Assembly: GCA_021812265.1 (NCBI GenBank) | Contig: JAKAOI010000008.1 | Span: forward strand, 1-15,885 | Length of the DNA: 15,885 nt | Origin: Chloroflexota bacterium | GTDB taxonomy: Bacteria > Chloroflexota > Ktedonobacteria > Ktedonobacterales > JACDGC01 | Reading direction: 5' to 3' | Shown: piece after piece, positions 6,704 to 14,928 of the stretch | Layout of the letters: each line of letters starts with the position of its first letter | How positions within the stretch are numbered: the stretch's first letter is position 1 | Translations under genes and position numbers: made by a program | The notes under the pieces: model-generated | Told to the model about the DNA's origin: nothing | The model's input: the letters and a program-made list of their open reading frames with translations, nothing else | The model's database searches: none

Positions 6704-8098
6704 TTATTTTTTTGCAAGTTCCGGAAATAAATTTCGGCGTTCACGAGAAGAGCCAATTTGTAATTCCATGCGGTATTTGGTGATGGTGCGCCGCTGAATA
6801 GTGATGCCGCGCTGCCGCAGCCGCTGCATGATTTCGGCGTCACTCATGGGCCGCCGTTGATTTTCCGATTGTACAATCTCCAAAATATGGTCTTTTACAG
6901 ATTGTGAGTTGTCAAAAAAGATTTCAAAGGGGTGGATATCACCGTTGGGCAGCATAATAAATTTGCCGTTAATAGCGCGGCTGACTGTAGATTCGTCTAC
7001 ACCAACAGCGCGCGCAATGCTGGTGCGTGTCATCGGCTTTAACGCGCGCACACCGATTTCCATAAATTCACGCTGTTCTGCGGCAATATAATCTGCAATG
7101 GTTTGCAGGGTTTCCCAGCGCTGTTTAATACAATCGATAAAAAATTTTGTTCTGCGGGCATATTTTAGGATATGTTCCTGTTCAGATTCGTTGAAGTTGC
7201 ATGTATTGCACTGTGAGAGCAGTTTTTTATAAGATTGCTCTAATTTTAAGCGGATTCTGCTGCGTTCGATAACTTCGGCGGTGACGCCTTCTTCGTTGCT
7301 GCGAAAAGAAATATCTGGTTTCATGCGCAGGCATGGTTCGGGCAAAGAAAACGCATCAAAATTAGCTAATGCCGGGTAGGGGGTAAGCCGTCGCTGAATA
7401 AAACAAATTGCTTCGACGACATCAGGAACTTTAACACGCAGTTGCTTAGCAATTTCCGGCGCGAAACGCAGTTGCAGCATGTGGATATAGGTTTCCAGCA
7501 GTTCCTCAATCAGCGGGCGTCCATTGCCTTGCGCGTTCAGCCACCGCGCTTGCAATAATAAACATTCCTGAACCGATCGCGCGCCCACACCGGCAGGCTC
7601 CAGCGCCTGCAATTTTTCTAAAACTGCTTGCACCCGCGCCGGCGTTGTCCCGATTTCTTCAGCAATATTGGGGATAGACGCGCATAAATAGCCGTGTTCA
7701 TCCAAGTTGCCGATAAGCGCCTCGCCAATCGGCGCGTCAGCCGTATCTATCGTGAGCAATAATGTTTGCAGCAGATAATCTTTCAGTGTTTCATGCGATT
7801 GCAGCAAGGGTATTGCGTCTACTGTTTCGGTTTGCGCATATCCGCTGTGACTTTCGTTTGTGCGGCAATAAGAATATCCGCAGTTGGGGCATGCCGCATA
7901 GTGCGAAATAGCCGCGCCGCAACGGTCGCAGCAAGGGACCTCGGATAACTCTAACGCAGGATTTTCCTTGCATTCATCAGCTATTGCCTCAAATAACTGG
8001 CTTGCGCTCATATTCAGCAAGCGCAGTGAAATAATCATTTTAGGAGTTACTTTTTGTCTGATTACCGTGCTAATTGTTGTTTCCTGGCTTTGTTTCAC
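6704..8098 (-). CDS. rpoN: RNA polymerase sigma-54 factor with cysteine-rich insertion
   Basis: Alternative sigma factor that recognises -24/-12 promoters and needs AAA+ activators for open-complex formation. Seen in order: region I (about 1-50, ending ENPALEL); a cysteine cluster at residues 56-78 (C56, C57, C60, C70, C73, C78, two CxxC pairs) resembling a zinc ribbon where region II is usually acidic; the core-binding region, including NLDEHGYLCASI and LEPAGVGARSVQECLLLQ (about 131-183); a helix-turn-helix with VDESTVSRAINGKF (367-380); and the RpoN box as QRRTITKYRMEL (435-446), where ARRTVAKYREEL is usual. The start is GTG at 8098, 5 nt after AGGAGG (8104-8109). It follows rnc by 30 nt, so the two are probably cotranscribed. 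No sigma-54 activator is in the window. Length (464 aa) is normal. Confidence 0.95.
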   Translation of the reverse strand: MKQSQETTISTVIRQKVTPKMIISLRLLNMSASQLFEAIADECKENPALELSEVPCCDRCGAAISHYAACPNCGYSYCRTNESHSGYAQTETVDAIPLLQSHETLKDYLLQTLLLTIDTADAPIGEALIGNLDEHGYLCASIPNIAEEIGTTPARVQAVLEKLQALEPAGVGARSVQECLLLQARWLNAQGNGRPLIEELLETYIHMLQLRFAPEIAKQLRVKVPDVVEAICFIQRRLTPYPALANFDAFSLPEPCLRMKPDISFRSNEEGVTAEVIERSRIRLKLEQSYKKLLSQCNTCNFNESEQEHILKYARRTKFFIDCIKQRWETLQTIADYIAAEQREFMEIGVRALKPMTRTSIARAVGVDESTVSRAINGKFIMLPNGDIHPFEIFFDNSQSVKDHILEIVQSENQRRPMSDAEIMQRLRQRGITIQRRTITKYRMELQIGSSRERRNLFPELAKK

Positions 8099-8128
8099 AT
8101 TTGCCTCCTAGCCTGTGTAAAGGAAAAA

Positions 8129-8869
8129 TTATTGCTCCATCCAGCCCCCGTTATGCAGCGCATCGTGCGCCGCTGCCTGCTGAGCCTTTTGCTTACTATG
8201 GCCCTCGCCGCGGCCAATGGTTATATTATTTAACCGAACCTCAACCTTAAATAATTTGAGGTGGTCGGGGCCGCATTCTTCTACTACTTCATAAACGGGG
8301 GTTGTGCCGATTTGCGACTGAATTTTTTCTTGCAATAACGATTTATCATCTTTATAATTTCTTGTTTGAATACTGTTCTGAGCGTCATTTTGTATTAAAT
8401 TCACAATAAATAAAACAGATTGCTCTATGCCTCCGTCCAGTGTTATTGCTCCGATAATTGCTTCCAAAGAGTCGGCAAGGATAATATCCCGTTCGCGTCC
8501 GCCGGAACGATCTTCACCTTTGCCTAAAAGCAATTGGCTGCCTAATTGGATTTCTTTGGCGTATTTTGCTAATGATTCGGCGTTGACCAGTTTTGCCCTT
8601 ACAAGGGTTAAGGTTCCTTCGTCTTGTTCGGGAAATGTTTTATAAAGATATTCAGCGGAAGCATAAGCCAACACCGCGTCACCTAAAAACTCCAGCCGCT
8701 CATTTGTTTGTGAATTTGCTCCGGGTGTTTCAAATACAAATGAACGATGAATGAGGGCAAGATATAGCAGCGATTTATTCTGAAATGTATAGGCAATACG
8801 CGCTTCAATCGGAGCTACGTATTGTGCAATTTCTTCTTCAGTGTGTCGGTTTGATTTAAATCTGGCCAT
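8129..8869 (-). CDS. rnc: Ribonuclease III
   Basis: Double-strand-specific endoribonuclease that matures rRNA precursors and processes structured mRNAs. The catalytic domain carries the signature NERLEFLGDAVL (56-67) with E60 and D64, and the second metal-site pair D133 and E136 in ADSLEAIIGAI; spacing matches known enzymes. A double-stranded RNA binding domain follows (about 172-238), ending SKQKAQQAAAHDAL. Total 246 aa, slightly longer than average because of a polar N-terminus of about 15 residues. The ATG at 8869 has AAGGA 5 nt upstream and an extended -10 promoter about 45 nt away. It precedes rpoN by 30 nt in the same direction. Hairpins in the nearby rpsB operon are possible substrates, but that is conjecture. 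Confidence 0.97.
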   Translation of the reverse strand: MARFKSNRHTEEEIAQYVAPIEARIAYTFQNKSLLYLALIHRSFVFETPGANSQTNERLEFLGDAVLAYASAEYLYKTFPEQDEGTLTLVRAKLVNAESLAKYAKEIQLGSQLLLGKGEDRSGGRERDIILADSLEAIIGAITLDGGIEQSVLFIVNLIQNDAQNSIQTRNYKDDKSLLQEKIQSQIGTTPVYEVVEECGPDHLKLFKVEVRLNNITIGRGEGHSKQKAQQAAAHDALHNGGWMEQ

Positions 8870-8911
8870 GCTTTTCCTTAAACAATTTCAACAAGAATCA
8901 ATAACGTACCC

Positions 8912-8920
8912 ATTATATCA
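8912..8920 (-). promoter_or_regulatory. Extended -10 promoter for rnc-rpoN
   Basis: The minus strand reads TGATATAAT (8920-8912), a perfect TGnTATAAT extended -10 element. A TTGACG lies at 8946-8941 but is 23 nt away, too far to be a normal -35. The start would be near 8905, leaving a leader of about 36 nt with an AAGGA ribosome binding site. Confidence 0.5.
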
Positions 8921-9138
8921 CATATGTTTCATTGTATTCTCGTCAAAAGAGTATATATACAGCCAAATTGCGCTGAGCAAGTTAAAAAAATATTTTTGGG
9001 GCCGGTGTTGCAAGAAAATTGCCTGACTTAGCGTTGCTGCGCCGAAGAAAAAATGAGGTAACATTTCTTGTGTCTGGCGCAGTGGAGTTGCTTTTATCTC
9101 TATTGCTTATAGTTAAGCGGCGCTTTATCTACCATATG

Positions 9139-11349
9139 TCAGTTGTTTCGTCGCAACTGCTGGTTCTTCCAAAAATCTGCCAAGCGTTGCGCCTCTTCGT
9201 CTGCCACAAACACACCCTGAATACGCTCTGCGCGCGGCGCGTCTCCGGCTAAAAATAGCATATCGCCCTTGCCCAGCAGATGTTCAGCGCCGCCGCTATC
9301 TAATATTGTGCGGGAATCTACCGACGAAGACACTGAAAAAGCAATGCGTGTGGGGATATTTGCTTTAATCAGCCCGGTTATTACATCTACGGATGGCCGC
9401 TGTGTCGCCACTACCAAATGAATGCCTGTTGCGCGCGCCAATTGCGCCAGCCGGCATACGCTGCGCTCCACTTCTTCGGGCGCCAGCATCATCAGGTCTG
9501 CCAATTCATCAATAATAATTACTATCTGCGGTAAACGCTCTAAATCAGCGCCGTGTTCTTCTTGCTGCAGCGCAGAATATCCCGCTAAATTGCGGACATT
9601 TAGCTGCGAAAATAACTTATAGCGGCGCTCCATTTCTGCCAGCGCTGTTTCCAACGCTGCAACCACTTGCTTGGGATCGGTAATCACCGGCGTTACTAGA
9701 TGCGGTATGCCGGCGTACATAGTGAGTTCCACCATTTTGGGATCTACTAAAATAAATCGCACATCTTCCGGCGCCGCTTGCGATAGCACTGAACAAATAA
9801 TTGCGTTGAGGCATACGCTTTTCCCCGATCCGGTTGCTCCGGCTATCAGGCAGTGGGGAAAACGCGCCAAATCAACCGTGCGCACCTTTCCGGCTACGTC
9901 GCGGCCCAGCGCTATGGTGAGTTTCGATTTTGGCGCCATTTCGTGAAACTCGCGGCTCTCCAATATTTCGCGCAAAGAAACTAAGCGATTAAAAGCGTTA
10001 GGAATTTCCACACCAACGTATGGCCGTTCCGGGACAGGGGCTTCCATGCGCAGCGATTTTGCTTCCAGCGCCAGCGCAAGATCGTTTTTTAAATTCATAA
10101 TACGGCTGACACGTGTTCGCGAGACAACGGGATCGCCGCGCGAATCTACTACTGCGCGGCCTTGATCATCTATTTTCATGCGTTCTACCGGACGAACGCC
10201 GAACCGGATGATGGAAGGCCCAACGCTGATATCTGCGCGGCGCACCTCAACATCTACATGAAAACTGCGCATGGTTCGCTCTAAAACACCGGCAAGGCGC
10301 TCGATATATTCCGGCATATTTACGCCCCGCGCTTCCGGAGGCTGATTAAAAAGCTGCATGGAGGGGAGCAGCCAATTTTGCGCGGTGTTTTGCGGCTCAA
10401 TTTTTTCAGCTTCCGGAACCGCATGTTCGCCGGTGTTTCCTTTGCCGGCGCGTCGTAATTTCCCCGATTTTGCCGGCAGCAGCGGGGGCAGCGCATACTC
10501 TTCGTTATTATGGCTTTCCGTATCGGAAACACGGCGGCGCAGATACGCCGGCGCGTCATAAGCTGTTTCGGCGGCGGCGCTTGGTTCAATGGCGGTTTCC
10601 GCGCCGGTGATGCCGCGAATATGCGCCGCTTTCGCAGAATAGCCTGAGTTTAGAGTATTTTTAGAGTATGCCTGAATACTTATGCCGGTTATTGCGCCGG
10701 CGTGCTTATATGCGTCGATATCGGCGGGCGCATGGCTGATTATAGGAATGTCATCGGCGTCTGTTGGTGGTTTGTGCGTGCGCAGCGCCGGATCGCGCAG
10801 GAGATTTTTGGTGAAGCGCGCAATATCGCTCCAAGTAATTTTATAAACAAGAATACCGTCTATCAAGATTGCGCCAAAAAGGAGAATGTGCCGTGAAACC
10901 GCAGGTATTGGCTGAAGCAGCGCTGCCCCGGCGCGACCGACTATGCTGTTGTATGGCGCCCAGGGCAATTCGGCGCTTTCTATCAACAGCAAAACCAGCA
11001 ACGCAAATGCGCCTATAATTTGGCCGGTATAAATAATCTTGCGGCGCTGCACAATTTCCCAAATGAATGCGGCGCACATATATAATATACCTGCCAGCAA
11101 CAGCGGCGCGCCCCACCCGAAAACAGCGCTGAACAGCGCAGACAGCGGGCGCAACGCCGTATGGCTTGCAACCGGAATATATCCGGCCAGCGCCAGCGCA
11201 GAAAACACGCCTGTAAGCGCCGCCGCGTACATAATGCGATGCTCTTTGGGCATCTGCTCCCACCAGCCTGTTGCGGGCGCCGGCAAGGCTATTTGCGGTT
11301 TAGAAACGGTTGCAGTCTTTTTTTGTGTTTTGCGTTTTGCCGCTGCCAT
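9139..11349 (-). CDS. ftsK: FtsK/SpoIIIE-family DNA translocase lacking a gamma domain
   Basis: Membrane-anchored hexameric DNA pump that moves chromosome DNA through the closing septum. Residues about 38-172 hold four hydrophobic segments. A proline/alanine-rich linker follows to about 345, then the motor: alpha domain (about 345-450), Walker A GATGSGKS at 504-511, ILVDPKMVEL, Walker B IIIIDELADLM with D614/E615, and the terminal LLGKGDMLFLAGDAPRAERIQGVFV. The protein stops at residue 736, about 24 residues after RIQGVF, so the winged-helix gamma domain that reads chromosome polarity sequences and contacts XerD in E. coli is absent. The alpha domain has an extra charged stretch (about 390-413). 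The ATG at 11349 has AAAGGA 7 nt upstream. It is divergent from glyQS. A stand-alone partner or a reduced FtsK type are both possible. Confidence 0.95.
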   Translation of the reverse strand: MAAAKRKTQKKTATVSKPQIALPAPATGWWEQMPKEHRIMYAAALTGVFSALALAGYIPVASHTALRPLSALFSAVFGWGAPLLLAGILYMCAAFIWEIVQRRKIIYTGQIIGAFALLVLLLIESAELPWAPYNSIVGRAGAALLQPIPAVSRHILLFGAILIDGILVYKITWSDIARFTKNLLRDPALRTHKPPTDADDIPIISHAPADIDAYKHAGAITGISIQAYSKNTLNSGYSAKAAHIRGITGAETAIEPSAAAETAYDAPAYLRRRVSDTESHNNEEYALPPLLPAKSGKLRRAGKGNTGEHAVPEAEKIEPQNTAQNWLLPSMQLFNQPPEARGVNMPEYIERLAGVLERTMRSFHVDVEVRRADISVGPSIIRFGVRPVERMKIDDQGRAVVDSRGDPVVSRTRVSRIMNLKNDLALALEAKSLRMEAPVPERPYVGVEIPNAFNRLVSLREILESREFHEMAPKSKLTIALGRDVAGKVRTVDLARFPHCLIAGATGSGKSVCLNAIICSVLSQAAPEDVRFILVDPKMVELTMYAGIPHLVTPVITDPKQVVAALETALAEMERRYKLFSQLNVRNLAGYSALQQEEHGADLERLPQIVIIIDELADLMMLAPEEVERSVCRLAQLARATGIHLVVATQRPSVDVITGLIKANIPTRIAFSVSSSVDSRTILDSGGAEHLLGKGDMLFLAGDAPRAERIQGVFVADEEAQRLADFWKNQQLRRNN

Positions 11350-11434
11350 ACGCAGTTCCTTTGCGACAATATTTTAGTGTCATTTCCCTTTCTATAGCAT
11401 ATATAACGCCAAACGAACTGATAACCGCTATGGG

Positions 11435-11462
11435 TATATATTTTTTCCGCCAAAGTTCCCAA
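11435..11462 (-). promoter_or_regulatory. Candidate ftsK promoter
   Basis: The minus strand has TTGGGA (11462-11457), 16 nt, then TATATA (11440-11435), which would leave a leader of about 80 nt. The region is AT-rich, so chance matches are easy and this is weak support. Confidence 0.25.
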
Positions 11463-11552
11463 TGTGTTCATTTTCCATAGAAGAACAAAGAGATAGTACA
11501 TGAAAATATGTAATATACACATATATATAAAATAAAAAAGAAGATTGCATAA

Positions 11553-11642
11553 ATGGAAGAGAACTTCAAAAACCAGCGCTTACCGAAATGGCTGGAGCGA
11601 TTGGGATATGAGACACAGGAGTGTGATGGGGATGGTATATAA
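11553..11642 (+). CDS. Possible 29-codon small ORF (unknown)
   Basis: ATG to TAA encodes MEENFKNQRLPKWLERLGYE followed by nine residues ending DGDGI. Composition looks protein-like (charged and amphipathic, LPKWLERLGY), but the upstream GAAG is only a weak ribosome binding site. I do not recognise it. It could be a small protein, a leader peptide for glyQS, the start of a decayed gene, or chance. It lies in an otherwise AT-rich spacer. Confidence 0.2.
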   Translation: MEENFKNQRLPKWLERLGYETQECDGDGI

Positions 11643-11658
11643 AAACATCTGCTTCAAT

Positions 11659-11715
11659 CCGGTTAACGCCAACAACTGTGGCAGCTTCCGCTGGGCGCTT
11701 CACGCCTTTGGCCGG
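11659..11715 (+). other. Foldable GC-richer element upstream of glyQS
   Basis: Within 57 nt, CCGG (11659-11662) can pair with CCGG (11712-11715) around three consecutive small hairpins: GCCA/TGGC (11668-11682), AGC/GCT (11683-11692) and GGCG/CGCC (11694-11706). The stems are only 3-4 bp. It does not fit a tRNA or T-box. It may be a structured RNA or chance folding. Confidence 0.2.
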
Positions 11716-11753
11716 CTTAGAAATGGTCCGCTAGCCCGCAATAGCAAAATATT

Positions 11754-11783
11754 TTGCACGGACAGCTTGTATTGTGGTTAAAT
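11754..11783 (+). promoter_or_regulatory. Candidate promoter for glyQS
   Basis: TTGCAC (11754-11759) is followed after 18 nt by TTAAAT (11778-11783), about 50 nt upstream of the chosen start. The matches are moderate. Confidence 0.3.
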
Positions 11784-11832
11784 ACAGGTGTCAATTCAGT
11801 TATCATTACAACACTGCGAAGGATGTTTCACA

Positions 11833-14823
11833 ATGAACGCCGCTTTATCTTTTCAGGATATGATCCTGCGTTTAACGGAATTTTGGAAAAAACAGGGATG
11901 TTTGGTGCAGCAACCCTATTATGTGCAGGTTGGGGCTGGCACAATGAATCCCGCTACTGCATTGCACACACTTGGCCCCGAGCCGTGGAATGTGGTGTAT
12001 GTCGAGCCAAGTATCCGCCCGGATGACGGCCGCTTTGGCGATAACCCCAACCGCATGCAGATGCATCATCAACTTCAGGTCATTTTGAAGCCCGAACCGG
12101 GGAATCCACAGGAACTCTATTTGCAAAGCCTGGCCGAAATTGGTGTAAATTTGCGTGAACATGATGTGCGGTTTGTGGAAGATAATTGGGAAAGTCCCGC
12201 GCTGGGCGCTTGGGGGCTTGGCTGGGAAGTATGGTTGGATGGTCAGGAAATTACTCAATTTACCTATTTTCAACAATCTGGCAGTGTAGATTTAGATCCG
12301 GTTTGCGCGGAAATTACTTATGGGCTGGATCGTATTGCGCTGGCGCTGCAAGGAAAAGATAGTGTTTGGCAAATAGAACTGGATGGCAGCCATGTGTTGT
12401 ATGGCGATGTGTTTTTGCAACGGGAAATTGAACATTCGGAATATTATTTTAATTTGGCTGATGTAGACGCGCTGATGAAGGTGTACGATACCTACGAAAA
12501 TGAGGCGCAGCGGTGCATCAACGCCGGCTTTGTTCTGCCTGCGCACGACTATGTGCTGAAGTGTTCGCATTTATTTAATGTTATGGATACTCGCGGCGCT
12601 ATAGGTGTTACTGAACGCGCGGTGTATTTTAAGCGCATGCGGAAGTTGGCCGCTCAAATTGCAGCGTTATATATAAAACAACGCGAAGAAAAATCATTCC
12701 CGGCGCTGCAAAAAAACGCATGGGGTCTTACCGGCGCCTTGCAGCGGAAACCTGCCGAGACGCCTGCCAAAACTGTCTTACCGGATTCGGCAGATTTTTT
12801 GTTGGAAATTGGCTGCGAGGAACTGCCTGCGCAGGTAGTAACCTCTCTTATCGAACAATTGCAGCCGCTGTTTGAAAAAATGCTGACAAAACTGCGGTTG
12901 GAGTATGATGGCGTTACTGTCAGCGGCACACCGCGGCGCATTGGCGTACAGGCGCACCGCTTGAGCGCAAAACAGCCCGATATAGAGCTGACATTAAAAG
13001 GGCCGGCGGCCGCGCAAGCGTTTGACTCTGACGGAAAACCCACCGAAACCGCCCGCAAGTTCGCGCAAAGCAAAGGTCTTGCGGTTGAGGACCTGCGCGT
13101 TACGGAAACTGAAGGCAAACGATTTGTTTCGGCGCAGGTAATGCAACCCGGAAAATTTACAGTTGATTTGCTGGCGGAAGAGATCCCGCAGTTATTAAAC
13201 CAAATTCATTTTGAAAAAAGTATGCGCTGGAGTGGATCAAATGGCAGCTTCAGCAGACCGGTCCGCTGGATAACCGCTTTGTTGGGCGGAACTGTCGTGC
13301 CGTTTACTTTTTTAGGCGCGCAGAGTGGCAATGTTTCTTATGGGCTGCGCCCGTATGGCTCTCCGACCTTTACTATAGAATCGGCGGCGCGCTATGCCGC
13401 ACAGCTGCGCGAGCATTCTATTATCCTGAACCGGAATGAAAGAAAAGAGATGATCTTACAACAGGCGCAAGCGCTGGCTGAGCCTTTGCGCGGTGTTTGC
13501 GCGCCCAACCCAGATACCCTGGAAGAAGTGGTGAATTTAGTTGAGTTTCCGACGGCCTTTTTAGGGCGTTTTGAAGATCGCTTTTTAAATCTTCCCGCAG
13601 AAATTTTGGTCGCAGTTATGCAAAAACATCAGCGATATTTTCCTGTGTATACCCCGGAAGGCAGCATTATGCCATATTATATCGGTGTGCGCAACGGTGA
13701 CACAGAAGGCTTAGATGTTGTTGCCGCCGGCAATGACCATGTTATTCGCGCCAGATTTTCCGACGCCGAATTTTTCTATCAGCAAGATATAAAACATCCC
13801 ATTGCTTATTTTGTAGATCAATTGGAAACGTTGCAGTTTCAAAAAGCGCTGGGATCGATGAAAGATAAAACCAGCCGAATGGAGAAACTCGGCGCGTTTA
13901 TCGCCAAACAATTAAAATTGCCGCGCGCCGACGCCAAGACTGCGCAACGCGCCATTCTTTTGGCTAAAGCCGATTTGATGACGAAGATGGTTATTGAGAT
14001 TACTTCGCTGCAGGGCATTATGGGCGGCCACTACGCTAAGCTTTCCGGTGAACCGGAACAAGTATGCCAAGCTGTTGCCGAACAATATAAAGCCGTAAGC
14101 CACACCAATCCCGGGTTGGTTCTTGCTGTTACCGATAGAATTGATACGCTTACCGGGCTTGCCGCCGCGAATCTTCTGCCAAAAGGATCTAACGACCCGT
14201 ATGCTTGCCGGCGCAGCGCTATTCAATTAGTAGAAAATCTTATTGAAAATAGCGTTTCGCTGGATCTGCGCCCGATTTGCGAAGCGGCGCTAAAACTGCA
14301 GCCAATCTCCGGCGGCCCAGATACGGTAGACGCAACGTTAACCTTTATTGCCGGCCGGCTGGAATTTTGGCTGCGCGATAAAGGTATAAAAACATCGGTG
14401 GTAAAAGCCGCATTATCCGAGCAGTCCACGAATCCCAGCTTAGCGTTTCAGGTCGCTTCGGCGTTGTCTTCCGCGCTGTCGCAAGACGATTGGAAAGATT
14501 TGCTGGACGCATATGCGCGTTGCGCGCGTATTGTGCGCAGCCAACCGGATGCGGGTCAGCCGGTAGACGCCCAATTGCTGATAGAGCCGCAGGAAAAGGC
14601 GTTGTTTGCAGTATTCCAAAAATTGGCCGCCGGCGGCAAAGATCCCTTTGCCACGCTGCTGGGAAATTTACGTTTATTACAGCCGGTCATTACCGATTTC
14701 TTCGATCACGTTCTTGTAATGGATGAAGATATCGCGCGGCGCAATAACCGTTTGGCGCTGCTGCGCGGCATTGCGCGGCTGACAAGCGGAGTGGCGGATT
14801 TTTCGGAATTGGAAGGTTTTTAG
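11833..14823 (+). CDS. glyQS: Glycyl-tRNA synthetase, fused alpha and beta subunits
   Basis: Charges tRNA-Gly. Most bacteria with this enzyme type encode alpha (GlyQ) and beta (GlyS) separately; here one 996-residue chain holds both. Alpha part (about 1-286): [54 protein letters not shown] and the class II motif 3 [11 protein letters not shown] linker of about 34 residues (287-320) leads to the beta part: [14 protein letters not shown] at 322, [43 protein letters not shown] with [11 protein letters not shown], and [18 protein letters not shown], then a C-terminal helical anticodon-binding region. The ATG at 11833 is chosen because GAAGGA lies 9 nt upstream and [10 protein letters not shown] matches the family start; a GTG at 11788 would add 15 residues without a good ribosome binding site. 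No frameshift at the junction. Fused forms are known, e.g. in Chlamydia. Confidence 0.96.
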   Translation: MNAALSFQDMILRLTEFWKKQGCLVQQPYYVQVGAGTMNPATALHTLGPEPWNVVYVEPSIRPDDGRFGDNPNRMQMHHQLQVILKPEPGNPQELYLQSLAEIGVNLREHDVRFVEDNWESPALGAWGLGWEVWLDGQEITQFTYFQQSGSVDLDPVCAEITYGLDRIALALQGKDSVWQIELDGSHVLYGDVFLQREIEHSEYYFNLADVDALMKVYDTYENEAQRCINAGFVLPAHDYVLKCSHLFNVMDTRGAIGVTERAVYFKRMRKLAAQIAALYIKQREEKSFPALQKNAWGLTGALQRKPAETPAKTVLPDSADFLLEIGCEELPAQVVTSLIEQLQPLFEKMLTKLRLEYDGVTVSGTPRRIGVQAHRLSAKQPDIELTLKGPAAAQAFDSDGKPTETARKFAQSKGLAVEDLRVTETEGKRFVSAQVMQPGKFTVDLLAEEIPQLLNQIHFEKSMRWSGSNGSFSRPVRWITALLGGTVVPFTFLGAQSGNVSYGLRPYGSPTFTIESAARYAAQLREHSIILNRNERKEMILQQAQALAEPLRGVCAPNPDTLEEVVNLVEFPTAFLGRFEDRFLNLPAEILVAVMQKHQRYFPVYTPEGSIMPYYIGVRNGDTEGLDVVAAGNDHVIRARFSDAEFFYQQDIKHPIAYFVDQLETLQFQKALGSMKDKTSRMEKLGAFIAKQLKLPRADAKTAQRAILLAKADLMTKMVIEITSLQGIMGGHYAKLSGEPEQVCQAVAEQYKAVSHTNPGLVLAVTDRIDTLTGLAAANLLPKGSNDPYACRRSAIQLVENLIENSVSLDLRPICEAALKLQPISGGPDTVDATLTFIAGRLEFWLRDKGIKTSVVKAALSEQSTNPSLAFQVASALSSALSQDDWKDLLDAYARCARIVRSQPDAGQPVDAQLLIEPQEKALFAVFQKLAAGGKDPFATLLGNLRLLQPVITDFFDHVLVMDEDIARRNNRLALLRGIARLTSGVADFSELEGF

Positions 14824-14834
14824 CGCGCCGGCAA

Positions 14835-14850
14835 GGGGGATATATCCCTC
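14835..14850 (+). terminator. Short hairpin after glyQS
   Basis: GGGGGA (14835-14840) pairs with TCCCTC (14845-14850) around TATA, with one G-T pair; its core is the palindrome GGGATATATCCC. It begins 12 nt after the glyQS stop and is followed by a T-rich but interrupted stretch (GTTTCTCCTTT). It may act with the stronger hairpin just downstream. Confidence 0.35.
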
Positions 14851-14862
14851 GTTTCTCCTTTG

Positions 14863-14892
14863 GCGCGGCGTTGCTGCGCTGGGGAGTTTTTT
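14863..14892 (+). terminator. Candidate intrinsic terminator of glyQS
   Basis: GCGCGGC (14863-14869) pairs with GCTGCGC (14873-14879) with one G-T pair and a 3-nt loop. Seven nt later comes a run of six T (14887-14892). It sits in the 105-nt convergent gap, on the glyQS strand. No comparable T tract is seen for the helicase on the other strand. Confidence 0.5.
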
Positions 14893-14928
14893 GCGCGCGC
14901 AGCCTTCCGAAAAGTTTTTGTTGAAACA

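Larger units (their letters stand above)
11350..11832. other. 483-nt divergent spacer between ftsK and glycyl-tRNA synthetase
   Basis: The ftsK side (11350-11470) has candidate promoter hexamers. The middle (11495-11540) is an AT-rich tract with ATATGT/ACATAT dyads. From 11553 there is a possible 29-codon ORF, then a more GC-rich stretch (11659-11715) that can fold, then a promoter candidate for glyQS. I found no T-box consensus, tRNA or riboswitch motif by eye. Confidence 0.5.

Noticed and set aside
6502..6843. 113-codon minus-strand ORF overlapping the end of rpoN
   Set aside because: It runs out of frame through the rpoN RpoN-box region, uses no good ribosome binding site and has no recognisable motif; rpoN clearly owns this DNA.
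8951..8995. AT-rich palindromic tract with T7 as an ftsK terminator
   Set aside because: The A/T self-complementary stretch lacks a GC stem and is about 150 nt past the ftsK stop, so I did not call it.
9076..9093. Plus-strand TGGC...TTGC resembling a -24/-12 promoter
   Set aside because: The spacing between GG and GC is 12 instead of 10, and no plus-strand gene follows.
11289..11522. Minus-strand ORF spanning the ftsK start
   Set aside because: It overlaps the ftsK N-terminus in another frame and lies in AT-rich upstream DNA; no support.
11545..11781. 78-codon plus-strand ORF in the ftsK-glyQS spacer
   Set aside because: No ribosome binding site, cysteine/asparagine/arginine-rich composition without motifs, and its only Met start overlaps the better-looking 29-codon ORF in another frame.
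11350..11832. T-box riboswitch or tRNA-Gly upstream of glyQS
   Set aside because: I looked for the conserved T-box 14-mer, an antiterminator and a TTCGA T-loop and found none.
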